A DNA stretch of 64,000 bases from Calcarisporiella thermophila CBS 279.70 (Eukaryota > Calcarisporiellomycota): NCBI RefSeq assembly GCF_041956535.1, contig NW_027192211.1:303516-367515 (forward strand). Direction: 5' to 3'. The notes beneath the pieces were generated by a model. It was given only the letters and a program-made list of their open reading frames with translations. It had not been told where the DNA came from and made no database searches. Shown piece after piece: positions 1 through 11,170 of this stretch; the stretch's first letter is position 1; each line of letters begins with the position of its first letter. Position numbers and translations under genes: made by a program.

Positions 1-1008
1 GTGAGGAAAGGAGATGGGGGAAGGGATGGTCATTTGGGATGGAATGCGGGGGGGGATCAGAGGCGGCAGACCTGCAGTCATAGAGCAATTTTGGGGAAGG
101 CAGCCAAGGGATGTAATTAAATAAACCGATTTCAGCGGACTAAAAAAGCGGGAGGAAAAAGTTCCCACGTCTCGTGTGTTTGGGCTGTCAAAAATAAACG
201 GTGAAAATAAGGAAAAAAAGAAAATGCGACCCGCCCGCAGCACATTCCAAGTCCCACGCGACTCGCGGAAAATTTAGAGTTGCCCAAGATCTCCCCCGCC
301 CGCCCACCCAAGCTCCCTAAGCAGATCTCCCGCTCCTCCACCCAGCGGCCGGCATCTTGGCTCCCGCCTCCACGGTTGCCCTCCCGCCGCCGTGATTTGC
401 CCAAGTAGGTTTGGTGCCACGACACCTGTGTTTGTAGATCGTGTTTCAGACATCCGCGTGCAAAGCAACAACACGCGCCCCAACGGAAAGGGGCCGGCAG
501 TAGCGGTTTGAATGGAACGAGCGGCTCCAACCCTGGCCTTCGTCCGCTGCGCTATTGCAAGCGGCCGGCCCATGCACCCAGTTGGCCGCGGCGCATCCCC
601 CCGGCCACCACCCGAAACGGCCGACTAGAGCCCGTGTGCAGAGCCGAGCGCCCGGCGGTAAGATTCTCTGACACCGTCATGCAATCCGCATGGTTCGTTG
701 GTTGGGTTTGTTTGCCTTTCAGATTAAGCAACCTAAAGACAGGAGCCAGCGCAAAAGCGGGGGGAGGCGGCGACGCCGTGAGCCTATTTCAATCCGGTTC
801 CAAACTTGGCGATGTCGGATTGGATTCGGACAGCGGCCGTCGGAGTTGAGTGGCGGGTAGGAGCTCAGGAGCTCGGATTGAATTGGCCGTTACGTCTTTT
901 CCTACTCGACGCGCTGCTGTTTGGCCGCGAAAATAAAACGCGCTCTCTACCGAATACCATCTGCAACTAATTAATCCAGATTTCGACGCGTCATTACGTA
1001 CCAAGCGG
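1..1008. other. Upstream region of the Dbf2-like kinase, no gene seen
   Basis: About 1 kb without a convincing gene. Open frames on both strands are GC-rich, low in family resemblance and mutually overlapping. The last 130 bases carry AATTGGCCGTTACG (881-894) and an ACGCGT hexamer (986-991), the sequence of the MluI cell-cycle box, just before the kinase start. The far left may hold the end of a gene lying outside the window, but nothing is recognisable. Confidence 0.5.
986..991 (+). promoter_or_regulatory. ACGCGT (MCB-like) hexamer upstream of the kinase
   Basis: ACGCGT lies 18 bases upstream of the kinase ATG. In yeasts this hexamer is bound by MBF and drives G1/S transcription. A chance occurrence is possible, but a second copy sits between NOT3 and OTU1 (10032-10037). 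Confidence 0.3.
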
Positions 1009-3430
1009 ATGAACAGGCTTCTTGATGACTTCACGGGCATGAAGCTGTCCTCGATCGAGGAGGAGGCCTCTCCATCACCTCCTCCCCATGGCCAGCCCCC
1101 GCTCTCCGCGGGATCCAACGTGACATCGTCGGCATCCTCAAAACCCTCAAGCTCGGAGCCGTCTCGCACAGGATCTGCCATCCCGCCTAAGCAGCTGGAA
1201 TCGGATCCTGCTACAAAGCGCAAATGTGATGTGACACAGATCTGTAGTTATCATTCTCAATCATCTTTCCCATTTTGGTCGATATGGTGCTTGACCTATA
1301 TATACATTTTTCTTTCTGTATATACCATCCCCCCCACCACAGACTTTATGCAGTATTATTTCGACTGGCTGCACTATATCCACACGCGTAAACTAAGAAC
1401 GGAACAGTACAAAGAAGAATTGCGGAAATCGAACGTGAGTAACGCTTGCAAAAATGGTTGATTTCTGTTCTTGACGACGTGCTCCCGATATTTCTCTGCA
1501 TAGCTCTCCATCGAGGAAATGACGGAAAAGTGGAAAGAGTTCTGCGGGAATGAGTCCGCCATGCTACGGAAGCGAAGGACAAGGACCCGTGCCAACGATT
1601 TTCATATATTGACGCAGGTCGGCCAGGGTGGATATGGGGCTGTAAGTGCTATTCTTTTGAGCTCTTTTTGTTCCCTTCCGTGCCGCTCACCAGCATGCTT
1701 GCGGTAATCTCTGTTTGTGCCTATCGCGCACGTCACAGGTATATCTGGCGCGCAAGACGGATACCAGCGAAGTTTGTGCGCTCAAGAAAATGAGCAAAAA
1801 GTTGCTTCAAAAACTTAACGAGGCAAGAATTGTCCCCATGGACGAATCTCTCTAACGCTGCCGGATATCTAACCGCGTCTTGCCCTCTCTCTCGCTTTAC
1901 CTACCTAGATTGATCACATTCTCACGGAGAGAGATGTTCTGACGGCCGCGAACTCGCCTTGGCTCGTAAAGCTACTCTATTCTTTCCAAGATGTGGAGCA
2001 TGTCTACCTCGCCATGGTAAGATGCAGATCATCTCTTCACCCTTCACTGTGTATGGGCTTCAATTCTTGGCTATGTTGAAAGGAATATGTCCCGGGAGGT
2101 GACATGCGAACCCTCCTCAATAATAGTGGAATCCTCCGAGAGGAACACACGCGCTTTTACGTTGCAGAGATGTTCATGTGCGTCAATGCATTGCATCAGC
2201 TAGGATTTTTGCATCGCGACTTGAAGCCTGAAGTGGGTTCCCCTCCTGTCCTCCTGTTGCATTCCATCCAGTTTGGCTAAAATGGACCCTCTTGCAGAAT
2301 TTCTTAATTGACTATAGTGGACACCTCAAGCTGACGGATTTCGGGCTCTCAAAGGGCTCCTTAAGCTCCAAACACCTTAGCACACTTCGCTCAAAGGTTC
2401 GTATATGGTCGATCTCTTTCCTACCACCATTTTGGTTTTGCAGTGACTCCATTTGCTCATCGACGCTTGCTTACCTCTTTTTATCTTCCTCAAACTTTTG
2501 CAGTTTGAAGCCATCAAGAACCAGAAGTTGATCTATCGCTCCTCAATCGAGCGACGCAACATTCACACCATCCGGAGAGCAGAAAACGTGACTTGGGTAG
2601 AGTGTTTTCTGATCTGTCGACCTCTCTTATTCCAGCCCCCTCCCCATTAAACCTCCTCCCATCATCTCCATTGCTGTGGTTAGGCTTATTCGCTGGTGGG
2701 GTCTCCCGATTACATGGCTCCTGAAATTCTCGGAAAAGACGGCTACGATTACGCGGTTGACTATTGGTCCATAGGCTGCATCATGTATGAGTTCTTGGCA
2801 GGGTTCCCCCCGTTCAGTGCTCCCACCATGGACGAGGTGTGGTTGAATGTCTATCGGTGGCAGGAGGTACTGGAGCGCCCCGTCTACACCCGCCCCGAGG
2901 ACCTCGAATTTAATCTCACCGACGTAGCATGGGATCTGATCACACGGCTGATCACAGCGCGTGACCGGCGTCTCGCCTCCATTGCCGAGGTGCAGATCCA
3001 CCCGTTCTTCGCCGGGTGGCATTTCCCCCGGATGCGGGAGGAGGTGCTTCCGCCTTTTGTGCCGCAGCTCGACTCCGAGTTTGACACATCCTACTTCGAC
3101 GACTTCTCCAATCCACAGCACATGGCGATGTACAAGGAGGTGAACGATAAGAAGGAGAAGCTGGAGGCTCAGCTGAAGAGCGAGCCGGTCAGAGACGCCG
3201 TGCCAAGAAATGCCTTTGTTGGCTTCACTTTCCGACATAAGCAGGCGTCACAGTTGCTGGACGGCGTTGCGAAGCGCGAATACGTTAACAGTAGCGATGA
3301 GAGCAGCTACTACCGTGAGTCTCCTTCTTAGCATAAGCATTCCATGGGGAACGCAGAAGAGGGGGAGGAAGCGGAAGTGCTCTCCCCCTCTTATTCTGAT
3401 GCATTTTGTCTATTAGGTACCATGTTCTAA
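1009..3430 (+). CDS. DBF2: NDR/LATS-family AGC kinase, Dbf2/Sid2-like
   Basis: Serine/threonine kinase of the mitotic exit/septation network, activated by Mob1 and acting at spindle poles and the division site. Exons: 1009-1225, 1343-1434, 1504-1641, 1739-1822, 1909-2016, 2083-2232, 2298-2396, 2504-2587, 2684-3314, 3417-3430; 538 aa. A Ser/Pro-rich N-terminus (about 70 aa) precedes the Mob-binding helix (YFMQYYFDWLHYIHTRK), then the glycine loop (GQGGYGAVYLA), catalytic LHRDLKPEN, DFGLS, the long NDR-type activation-segment insert, GSPDYMAPE, and a C-terminal hydrophobic motif (FVGFTF). KLNEIDHILTERDVL resembles Dbf2 more than Cbk1. Joining exon 4 to exon 5 in the conserved frame needs a GC-AG intron (GCAAGA donor at 1823). 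The exon 1 donor (GTGATG) is also weak. The last exon encodes only four residues. Family identity is certain; the Dbf2 rather than Cbk1 assignment is likely. Confidence 0.93.
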
Positions 3431-4640
3431 AGATCCGACTACCGCTCCACAACCTGCACGAAACTCTATTCATTCATTCATATTAAACCTCCTTCTCAGT
3501 ATTTCTACATCTCACATACAGTATAATATCTCTATATCTCTATCTATCTTTAATGGGTTTATTACCAAACAGTGGCCAAGTGGTTGGCTGCGGATGACCT
3601 TTCTGGCGGTTGTTTTTTTTTCTTTGTGGTTGAGTGAGAAAAAGTGATGGCCCTGTCTTAGACCTAACTTAATGGTACTCATCTCCCTGCACCCTCCATG
3701 CTTGAGCCACTAGCATGAACAATAAATTTTCTGCGGACTCTTTTTTTCCCTGCATGGGATCGCTTGCAGAACCGTGTCGCCTTCACTCTTACCGTATAAA
3801 ACAGGTGATGACCGATGGTAAAAGAAACCCATTTATCTTTACAGCAGTAGTAGCTGTCAACATGAAATTCCTTGAGCATTTTCGAATTAGGGGCGACCAA
3901 TGTGCTTAATGAGTATTGTATCTATTCGCGATTCTAATACAGAAGGATAACACCGGCAGGGAATCCCCCTCCAAAAAAAAAATCCTACGTTGACCAATGG
4001 GATCATTTGGCTATCTTTCTGGAAATCCACGCTTTAATAGATGATGCACCAGTATTACGTACTCTACACGGGAAGGTGCTAGACGGGCCACTTTACTGTA
4101 CCTGGCCGGATTTTCAGTATGATTCTCCTAAGGAGGAGGATCCAAGAGGAAAAGCACTTTAGCTTCGATTAGTCTAGTGCTATCATTCACACGGCCAAGG
4201 TGGAAGTGGAGAGATGGAGTGGAGAGATTTCTATGCCCTAAGCGATGTTGGGGGAACTTCTATTGGGGGTGGGCCGAGCTTTTTGGAATGACTCTTGGCA
4301 AGAGGACAAGATTTAATCGAAAGCTGCAAAGCAAACCCAGCTTACGCCTGCGACGGAGAGTCGTAGGCGAAGTATGCACATGTATTCTGCAAAAAGTCAT
4401 GCTAGGGTGGACTCTGCGGAGCCCTGGGACCTTGTCGCTCGCCAATCTCCTCTTTACTAACCGAGTCTTCTAGAAAACACAGCTCAGACAAATCGGAGCT
4501 GAAATTCCAACCAAGACACCCAAGACCTTCTTCTATTTAGAGAAAATGCCTACCTGCCAAGAGCCTGACAAGAAAAATTCTTGGAGTGGATATATAAAAT
4601 TTAATCAACCAGTATACGGCTAGGGAAAAAAATAACAGAC
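3431..4640. other. Intergenic region, no gene seen
   Basis: About 1.2 kb between two plus-strand genes. Only short open frames without family resemblance. A TATATAAAAT box lies at 4591-4600, shortly before the CUE gene. Confidence 0.6.
4591..4600 (+). promoter_or_regulatory. TATA box candidate for the CUE-domain gene
   Basis: TATATAAAAT occurs 41-50 bases upstream of the ATG at 4641. Position and match are consistent with a TATA element and a short 5' leader. No transcript evidence. Confidence 0.4.
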
Positions 4641-5732
4641 ATGCAAAATTCAACTAGTATGGCCTCCCCCGCTTCACAAGAGCCGCCTCAACCACCAGCT
4701 CACTTGTCAAGCTATGAAACCTCAGGACCAAACCAGACACAAGAGATTGAGCCACCTAGCACCGCACATGAACCAGCCCTGCCCGAGTCATTGGCTGAGG
4801 TCGAGGTCCAGCATGATCCAGTTGAGAGCCTGTACGCCATGTTCCCTGAGCTTGACCGCGAAGTGATCCAGGACGTGCTTCTTGGAAGCTGTAAAGGCGA
4901 TATGCAACGGGCAGCAGAGCTGCTGCTCTCTCTTACAGACCCAGAGGCGTATCAGGGGGAATCATCCATGGCGAGAAGAGATAGAGATGTAAGCCCGTCC
5001 TCGAGCGCCAGGGAAGCAGGGCGACGTGACAGTCCTCAACCATCGGACTGGAATCGCACCGAGCAAACCCCCCCGCCGATCACGGTGACCCAGGTCTCCG
5101 GCGATCATGATGCTACAAATTCCCACTATCAGACAAGCACTCCGGCCGACCAGCTCCGTGGGGACGAGGAGCTAGCATTCCGATTGATGCAAGAAGAGCA
5201 GGAGCGGATATACCAATCGATACGTTACTCATCTGCCTCCTCGCCGCAACGCCAACAACGGCCCAACCATCAGGGGCCAGCCTATGGGCTCGATAATCAA
5301 GGTAAGCGAATGCCGAAGCAATCAGCTTGGAGTGAAGAGTGCTTGACATTCCGACGATTTAGATGGCTCGCAGCTAAGGGAGCGGATCACAGCGGCCACA
5401 GAGAGTAAGCCAACCTCCCATGGGCGGCGCAAAAGCATGGGTTATTAATCCATTGTTCTTCAATAGGTACAAAAAAGAGGTTCAGGGAGTGGTACGGGAA
5501 AATAAGCAATCGCCCGGTACCCAAGCAGGCATCGGACGGAGCCCAGGGGCAGCCGAGTGTAGTGCTGCATGTGCAGCATGATGATCGGCCAGGTACGATC
5601 TGTCTGTTTGTTATTGGTATCCGTTTCCTTTCCTCTTATCTTTCTTCATGGTCAATAGTGGATCGCCGTTGGGCAACCACCCCTGTGCAAAGCACTACAC
5701 TCATAGATCCAGCCTACACGCCTCGGGAATAG
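4641..5732 (+). CDS. CUE-domain ubiquitin-binding protein
   Basis: Exons: 4641-5301, 5363-5404, 5467-5592, 5659-5732; 300 aa. A Pro/Ser-rich N-terminus of about 58 residues is followed by a CUE domain (about 61-101) with the family MFP signature (LYAMFPELDREVI) and the C-terminal di-leucine (AAELLLSL). CUE domains bind mono-ubiquitin and ubiquitin chains. A disordered Ser/Pro region, a short charged helix (LAFRLMQEEQERIYQ, about 178-192) and a basic segment (KKRFREWYGK) follow. The layout resembles Cue5/TOLLIP-type adaptors linking ubiquitinated cargo to autophagy or vacuolar sorting, but there is no C2 domain and no obvious AIM. The reading frame is continuous through all four exons. The domain call is firm; the precise role is inference. 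Confidence 0.85.
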
Positions 5733-5954
5733 CCGGTTTGACCATTAGGGGAGAAATATTCATACTCGTTTTATCCTTATTCACCCTATTCTTTATTGCA
5801 AATGTATATTTTTTTTTCGTTTTCTACAACCGTGTAATTCATACCACATAAGACTATCTTAGTAACCGCGAAAGCAACAATAAATTCCTTAAAGGTCGCT
5901 AGTCAACGGTAAGGTAGAGTAGAGCCACAAGAGGTTAAAGGGGCGTGGGAGAGC

Positions 5955-6387
5955 TCAAACGGACTCGGCGCGTTGCTCCCGCCCTTGTTCACGCTTTCGT
6001 TCTTCCAGCGCACACTGCATATTTTTGATCTGCTTGTTGCTCAGCAGCTGCGCGATTGTGTTGCGACTCAAGTCAAAAGAGACTCTGCGATTATGTTTCT
6101 GGAACGGGGGATTTGTAATAGCGGGGGACATCTAGCAATAGACAAATGGCTTGAGTCTCTAGAGATGGATGCAATTAGCCATTTGGAAAATCACCTCGTG
6201 CGGCGTGCAGGTGGTGTTAGGAAATTCGCCTATACGACCCTTGCCTTCGTATGTACTCTGAGCACGCCATGGGATTAATGGAGAAAAAAAAAAATCATGG
6301 TCAGTCTGTGTCCAGATGACGGTGACCATCATTCATGTCATGCCTTACCCTTCTTGATGAACTCTTGGAACGTCTTTTTCTTGCCAT
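5955..6387 (-). CDS. Candidate small basic protein, unknown function
   Basis: Too short to show as one open frame. Model: 6387-6349, 6257-6195, 6098-5955, giving 81 aa with an in-frame stop just upstream of the ATG. The donors are GTAAGG and GTGATT; both acceptors are AG, the first preceded by an 11-T tract. The N-terminus is strongly basic (MARKRRSKSSSRR). The C-terminal exon encodes RVSFDLSRNTIAQLL followed by a charged helix ending REQRAESV. The middle exon is 63 nt, a multiple of three, so it could be skipped without a frame change. I do not recognise the family. Basic small proteins of this kind are often nucleolar or nucleic-acid bound, but that is only a guess. Confidence 0.5.
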
Positions 6388-7203
6388 GTAAAGCTGTCAG
6401 CTCCAACAATTCCATTCACACTCTATCTTAGTCGCAAAACGGGAGGCTTCGATATAGAGCCCTCAGTCAATTGTTAAGGATAACAATGGTGAGGGGAGGA
6501 TATAAAATCAAAGGAGGGGGGGAGGGCAGGTGCAAAAGGTTTCTGATGTTCTTTGAGATGGTGTCGGCTTGGAAGAGAGCGAGAGGGGATTGGCAATCAC
6601 TTTTGGCAATGACTTTCAAGAGGAAAGAAGTGCCAGAAAAATCTCGATTTTTATTGAGTATGGAGGGTTGCTGCACCACGTCTCGTGATCTCTCTCGTAT
6701 CTTACGTTTTTTCCAAATACGTTTTCGAAGCCAAAATAGAAAACACTAAACGCGATTAAATTGCGACTTGCGTCTTCGTGGAATCATGAAAATAAAACAT
6801 GGGCAACCACCACCGATGGCGACGCCAGCTAAAGCGTCAGGCTGCAGTGATCAGCACCAAGAAAGACTGGTTTCCTCTAGGGCCCCGGGGTGATCCAATG
6901 TTTCTTCTCCATGAGCTTAATGACGAATTAACCCTCGCTTATCCGGAGCTTATGTAGCATAAGATAGGGTCAGGATATTTAGAGTTGGGCGTGTAACCTT
7001 TCCCCAAGCAGCTCGCCATTTCCAAGCCTGCTTTCAAAAACGCATCCTTGAATGGCCATTTTGCTCAGGGTGTTTCATCCTCCCCTCTCCTCCCCCTCTC
7101 TCATATCAGATGTGGATATTTTGTTTTATTGTATACCAAGAATTTTATGGTTTAAAAGTAGGTGTAAGAGAGGAGGGAAAAGAAAAGAGACTCAAAGGAA
7201 TAT
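6388..7203. other. Intergenic region, no gene seen
   Basis: About 0.8 kb between two minus-strand genes, the 3' side of NOT3 and the upstream side of the small basic gene. Only short unrelated open frames and G- and T-rich tracts. Confidence 0.6.
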
Positions 7204-9880
7204 TTACACTAGCTCTGTATCCTCCAAATATCGATACTGGGACGGCGATGAGGTCGGAAGCCGGGGGGGGGGGAAAAGAAAGCAAGGCGGGGGACCATTA
7301 GCAGAAACCCAATGGGAGCAGAGCGAAACCAAGAATACATACCTCAAATCGGAATTCGGACTTCTTGCGCTGGCACCAGGCCCCCTCGTAGTCGAAGTAG
7401 ATGTACGTGCCCTCCTCATACTCGTCTGTGATCGCGCGAGGCTCCTCGTGGCGCTGGAACCATGTGAGGTACTTTTTGTGGAACCGCCACGATTGCCGTT
7501 TCAGTTCCCGGGCCGCGAGATACTGCTGATACGTCCCTGCCTGGTAGTAGAAGATGAAGAAGATGGTGTCGATATCTAGCCGTTCGAATAATGCCGGGTG
7601 ATGGGGTAGAGGTTGTTGTGGGTAATGCGCGGGGGTGGGGTAAGGGTTGCGTGGAATGTAGTGGCGGGGGCGCTCCATATCGAGAAGGTCCGGCAGGCAG
7701 GCAAGGCTTGTCTCCAGCATCGCATGTAAAAATTCGCGGTCATCACGGTGCTGTTGGGATTGCTCCTTGGTTGCTTCGAAAGGCGCAACCAGGTCCTTGA
7801 GCGATGGTGGCAGCTTGGTCTCGATCTCGGCGGCCGGAGACTCCCTGGAGTCCTCTGCGGGCGATAATGCGGACTCCTGCAGATGGAAACACAAATATGG
7901 AGATGAGAGGCTACTGAGCTCACCAACATACCCGCGTTTATACATACCTGCTTCCCGGCCTGATCGTCGGACGGCTGCTCGTGTAAATCCCCGACTGGAG
8001 ATGCGGTCAAGTCTCGTGAAGCAGGCGACATCGCTTGCCTTGAATCTACCTCCTCAGACTCGGTTGTGGGAACAGAGACTTTTTCTCTTGTGGCCGATTC
8101 GGATTTCGGCGAGGTGGGCAGAGCAGCGGAGGGAATGGAGTGAAAAGCCGGAGGTGATGTCGCAGAGGGAGTAGAGTAGAGCTGTTGGGGCTGCTGGGAT
8201 GGAACAGGCTCCTGTTGCGACGTCGGTTTTGGCATAATAGCTGCGCGTTGAATGGGGAGGGCTGTCTTTGCAGGGGATTGCGGAATCGGCATACCTAAGG
8301 AAAATAAGAGGACGAGTTTAAATAAAGCCAAAAAAAAGCCCTTGGGTTCAAGATATATGTACTGGTCTCTATGATGTCGGAGTGAATAATCGCAAAACAA
8401 AATGGATCAGTAAAACGGTAGCCTTTAGAAAGTCATCCACGAACTTACTTCTTTGCGGCGCTGGAGGTTGTTTCGAAATTTTTGCTGGCTGTGCCGGTGG
8501 TGTGAGCTAATGCATTATTTGGTACAAAATCAATTTTTCCACCGCATACATAGATACACTTAGTGAATTATTAAAAGGGCTTACCTCCTCTGGTTCTTTG
8601 ACTCGTTTATGCGGTGATATACTTTCTGCACCAGCCTCATCCTTTGCCCTCTAGATAATGAGTGATGGAAGTGGGGAGGGGAGAAGCATTGCTTAGATAA
8701 TATTGAGCAAAAAGAAAACAAGTGATCCTAGCCAACCTCTTTAGTCGTTCGTGAATCGTCTGTGGCGCTATCATCTTTGCTTCCGGCATACTCGTCGTTC
8801 ATTATTCCATAGAGTGCTTCTTCCTCCTCGAGCTCTAGATCATTGTATATATCTTCGTCCTCGATGAAATCATCCTCCTAGACGTGGGGCGGTATGTCAA
8901 TTGGCCATTCATGCAGGCAAAATACATAAAACGAATCAAAGCTGGGCCCATACCTGATTGCTTTCTACATAATACCGCACATCTTCTTGTAATGGAGTCA
9001 CTCTATCCACCGGGATCCTGTCGTTTTCCAGCAACCGTAATATTAACTCCAGTCGACTTGTGTGCCATTTATGTCGCTCAATCAGATGGTCTATCTCGGC
9101 CAGACGCTCCATCTTGGAGTTGTCCTTACGTCCTTTCCTCGCTGCAATCTGAAGCGTTTCCATCTCGGCCTCTAGAGTCTCGATTTGCAGACCCAAATCC
9201 TCGACGCTCTGTGTGATCCATGCGCAGCAATCCACCTTCTCTTTCTCCTTGGGATCTAGTTTGGCCATCTGGAGCAGCCCCTCTTTTGAATATGCCTTCG
9301 TTTTCATCTCCTTCTCGCAGGCCTTGAACTTCTCCATTTGCTATTTGGAAATAAACAAACCAAATCCCGTCAAATCTCGATCTCGGAGCCTAAATGCTCT
9401 CTACTGTCAGGCATAAATAAGAGAGGACAGCAATCGCACCTGTTCTATCAGCTTGCGGTTTTCTGTTAATTGGCTTTTGTCCTTGATCTCATTGGAGGCT
9501 ATCCAGGTTCTGATTTGGTCGCGTAATCTTTGTAGCTTCTTGATTTCCTTTTTCAGATCGGCCTCGAACTTCTCCTTCTGATTTGCATTGGTTGCTGTCT
9601 GGATTTTATCAAAGATCTCCTCGAACGTTTCGACCCCCTCGGAAACCTTTTTCAGTACACGATCGATTTCGGCTATTGTTCGCGATGGATGAGCAGAAAG
9701 CAGAAGAGTTAGTAATGAGTTGGGACGGGTCTCTCATTATTTTATATCCATTTTCATCAGAATATGGGTGTTTTGAATCTCCTGGTAAAATACCAAGTCA
9801 TCGAGCGTAACCTCTCCCCTTCCCTCGATTTTCCCTTTTAGTCACCCTACACACTTACTCTGTAATTTTCTGTTTGCCAT
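7204..9880 (-). CDS. NOT3: CCR4-NOT complex subunit NOT3/NOT5
   Basis: Scaffold subunit of the CCR4-NOT deadenylase, acting in cytoplasmic mRNA decay and nuclear transcription. Exons on the minus strand: 9880-9859, 9672-9440, 9340-8954, 8877-8737, 8650-8585, 8506-8449, 8294-7948, 7876-7343, 7236-7204; 606 aa. The N-terminal NOT domain (about 1-230) starts MANRKLQ, continues [14 protein letters not shown] and contains the highly conserved [10 protein letters not shown]. An acidic stretch and a Pro/Gln/Ser-rich linker follow. The C-terminal NOT2/3/5 box carries [20 protein letters not shown] and the ending [20 protein letters not shown]. The last exon encodes only ten residues ([10 protein letters not shown]). 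The start codon exon is 22 nt. Divergent from OTU1, with 218 bp between the two ATGs. Identity is very secure. Confidence 0.96.
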
Positions 9881-10098
9881 TGCAGGCTATTTTCAAAATT
9901 AAAATAAAACTTTGAAAAAACGGGAGTGATGAATTGCAAACTTATTAAAAAAAGTTTTGATGAGCTATTTCGAATGGTTCAGCGAGGCGCAGCAATATAA
10001 ATTGGCCGTCACGGGGTACAAGGTTGGGTGTACGCGTTCTAAATTGGCCATATTCTCTCTTTTGACTTTATTAATCATTGTGGAAACTTTTGGTTGCC
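9881..10098. promoter_or_regulatory. Bidirectional promoter between NOT3 and OTU1
   Basis: Only 218 bp separate the divergent start codons. The interval holds a TATAAA-like stretch (about 9996-10001), AATTGGCCGTCACG (10000-10013) with a partial second copy AATTGGCCA (10042-10050), and ACGCGT (10032-10037). The 14-base element differs by one base from the one upstream of the Dbf2-like kinase (881-894). Confidence 0.5.
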
Positions 10099-11170
10099 AT
10101 GTCTTCAGAAGCCATTGCTGTGGGAGGTGGCTATGTAGTGCAACGGGTAGGATGGATTCTTTGTATTTTGGAAGTAAACTCCTATCACTTATCTCCTTCA
10201 TAATTGTTTCTTAGGTCGTCCCTGATGACAATAACTGTCTCTTCCGATCAGTAGGTATGAGAAAATGGCCCATTTTATTATAGATTGATATACAATTTCA
10301 TTCAAACTTCTTTTTTTTTAATATTTATGATATCAATCGGCACAGGGTAGTGACTTGAGACAAACGGCAGTGCCTATTATTTTGACTGCTCTAATGATGC
10401 TGTCTTTATAGATATGTCTTGGAGCAAGATCCTAGTGTAGTGGCAAAGCTGAGAAAGCGTGGGTACAATTCTGGCATTAACAATACTATTAATTTACACA
10501 GCCATTTGAACTGTCAATAGTTGTTGCTGATTGCATTCGCAAAGATACCGACACATACTCCGAAGCCTTTCTCGGAAAACCAGTAGAGGAGTATTGCAAC
10601 TGGATTATGAAGGAGAGCTGGGGCGGCGCAATCGAACTGAGCATTTTATCCAAGGTTTATGGTGTCGAAATTGCGAGCATTGACATCCAGACTGGGCGGG
10701 TGGATCGTTTTGGAGAAGGGGAATATGCCCAGCGTGTCATATTGCTGTATAGTGGAATTCGTAAGTATACCCCACCGCTTTTCTATGCCTCTCTTTTTGT
10801 ATTTCGATACCACTGTGTGTTGTGTATAAACGATTTTGTAGATTATGATGCTGTGGCAATGACCCCCGATCCGAACGCTCCTAGGGAGTTTGATCAGACA
10901 CAGTTTGAGGTCAGCGATGACGCGGTGCTCCCTGCTGCGCTGCAGCTCGCCGCTCGCCTCCGAGAGGTTAGCATTCTCGCATCCATTTTTTCCTATTCAA
11001 CCAGAGACTAATATGCCATGTATTGGACATGACAGAAGAGGCAGTACACCGACCTTGCCAACTTCACGCTTCGGTGTTCCGTCTGCCAGACTGGATTGCG
11101 CGGCCAAAAGGAGGCGACTCAACACGCGCTCCAGACAGGGCATGCAAGTTTCGAGGAATACCTATCTTAG
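10099..11170 (+). CDS. OTU1: OTU1/YOD1-type deubiquitinase, apparently lacking the UBX-like domain
   Basis: Cysteine deubiquitinase that in yeast and animals works with Cdc48/p97 in ER-associated degradation. Model: 10099-10146, 10215-10254, 10346 (one base), 10412-10458, 10521-10760, 10842-10966, 11036-11170; 211 aa. The catalytic block is [12 protein letters not shown] (Asp, Cys). Then come [35 protein letters not shown] and HYDA (catalytic His). A C-terminal C2H2 zinc finger is present ([20 protein letters not shown] then TGH). Without the one-base exon, the segment [10 protein letters not shown] is out of frame and a stop follows. With it, a Gly restores SVGYVLE with no gap against the family. 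The protein starts about 17 residues before the catalytic block, so the usual UBX-like N-terminus is missing. There is no room for it before NOT3. Confidence 0.85.
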
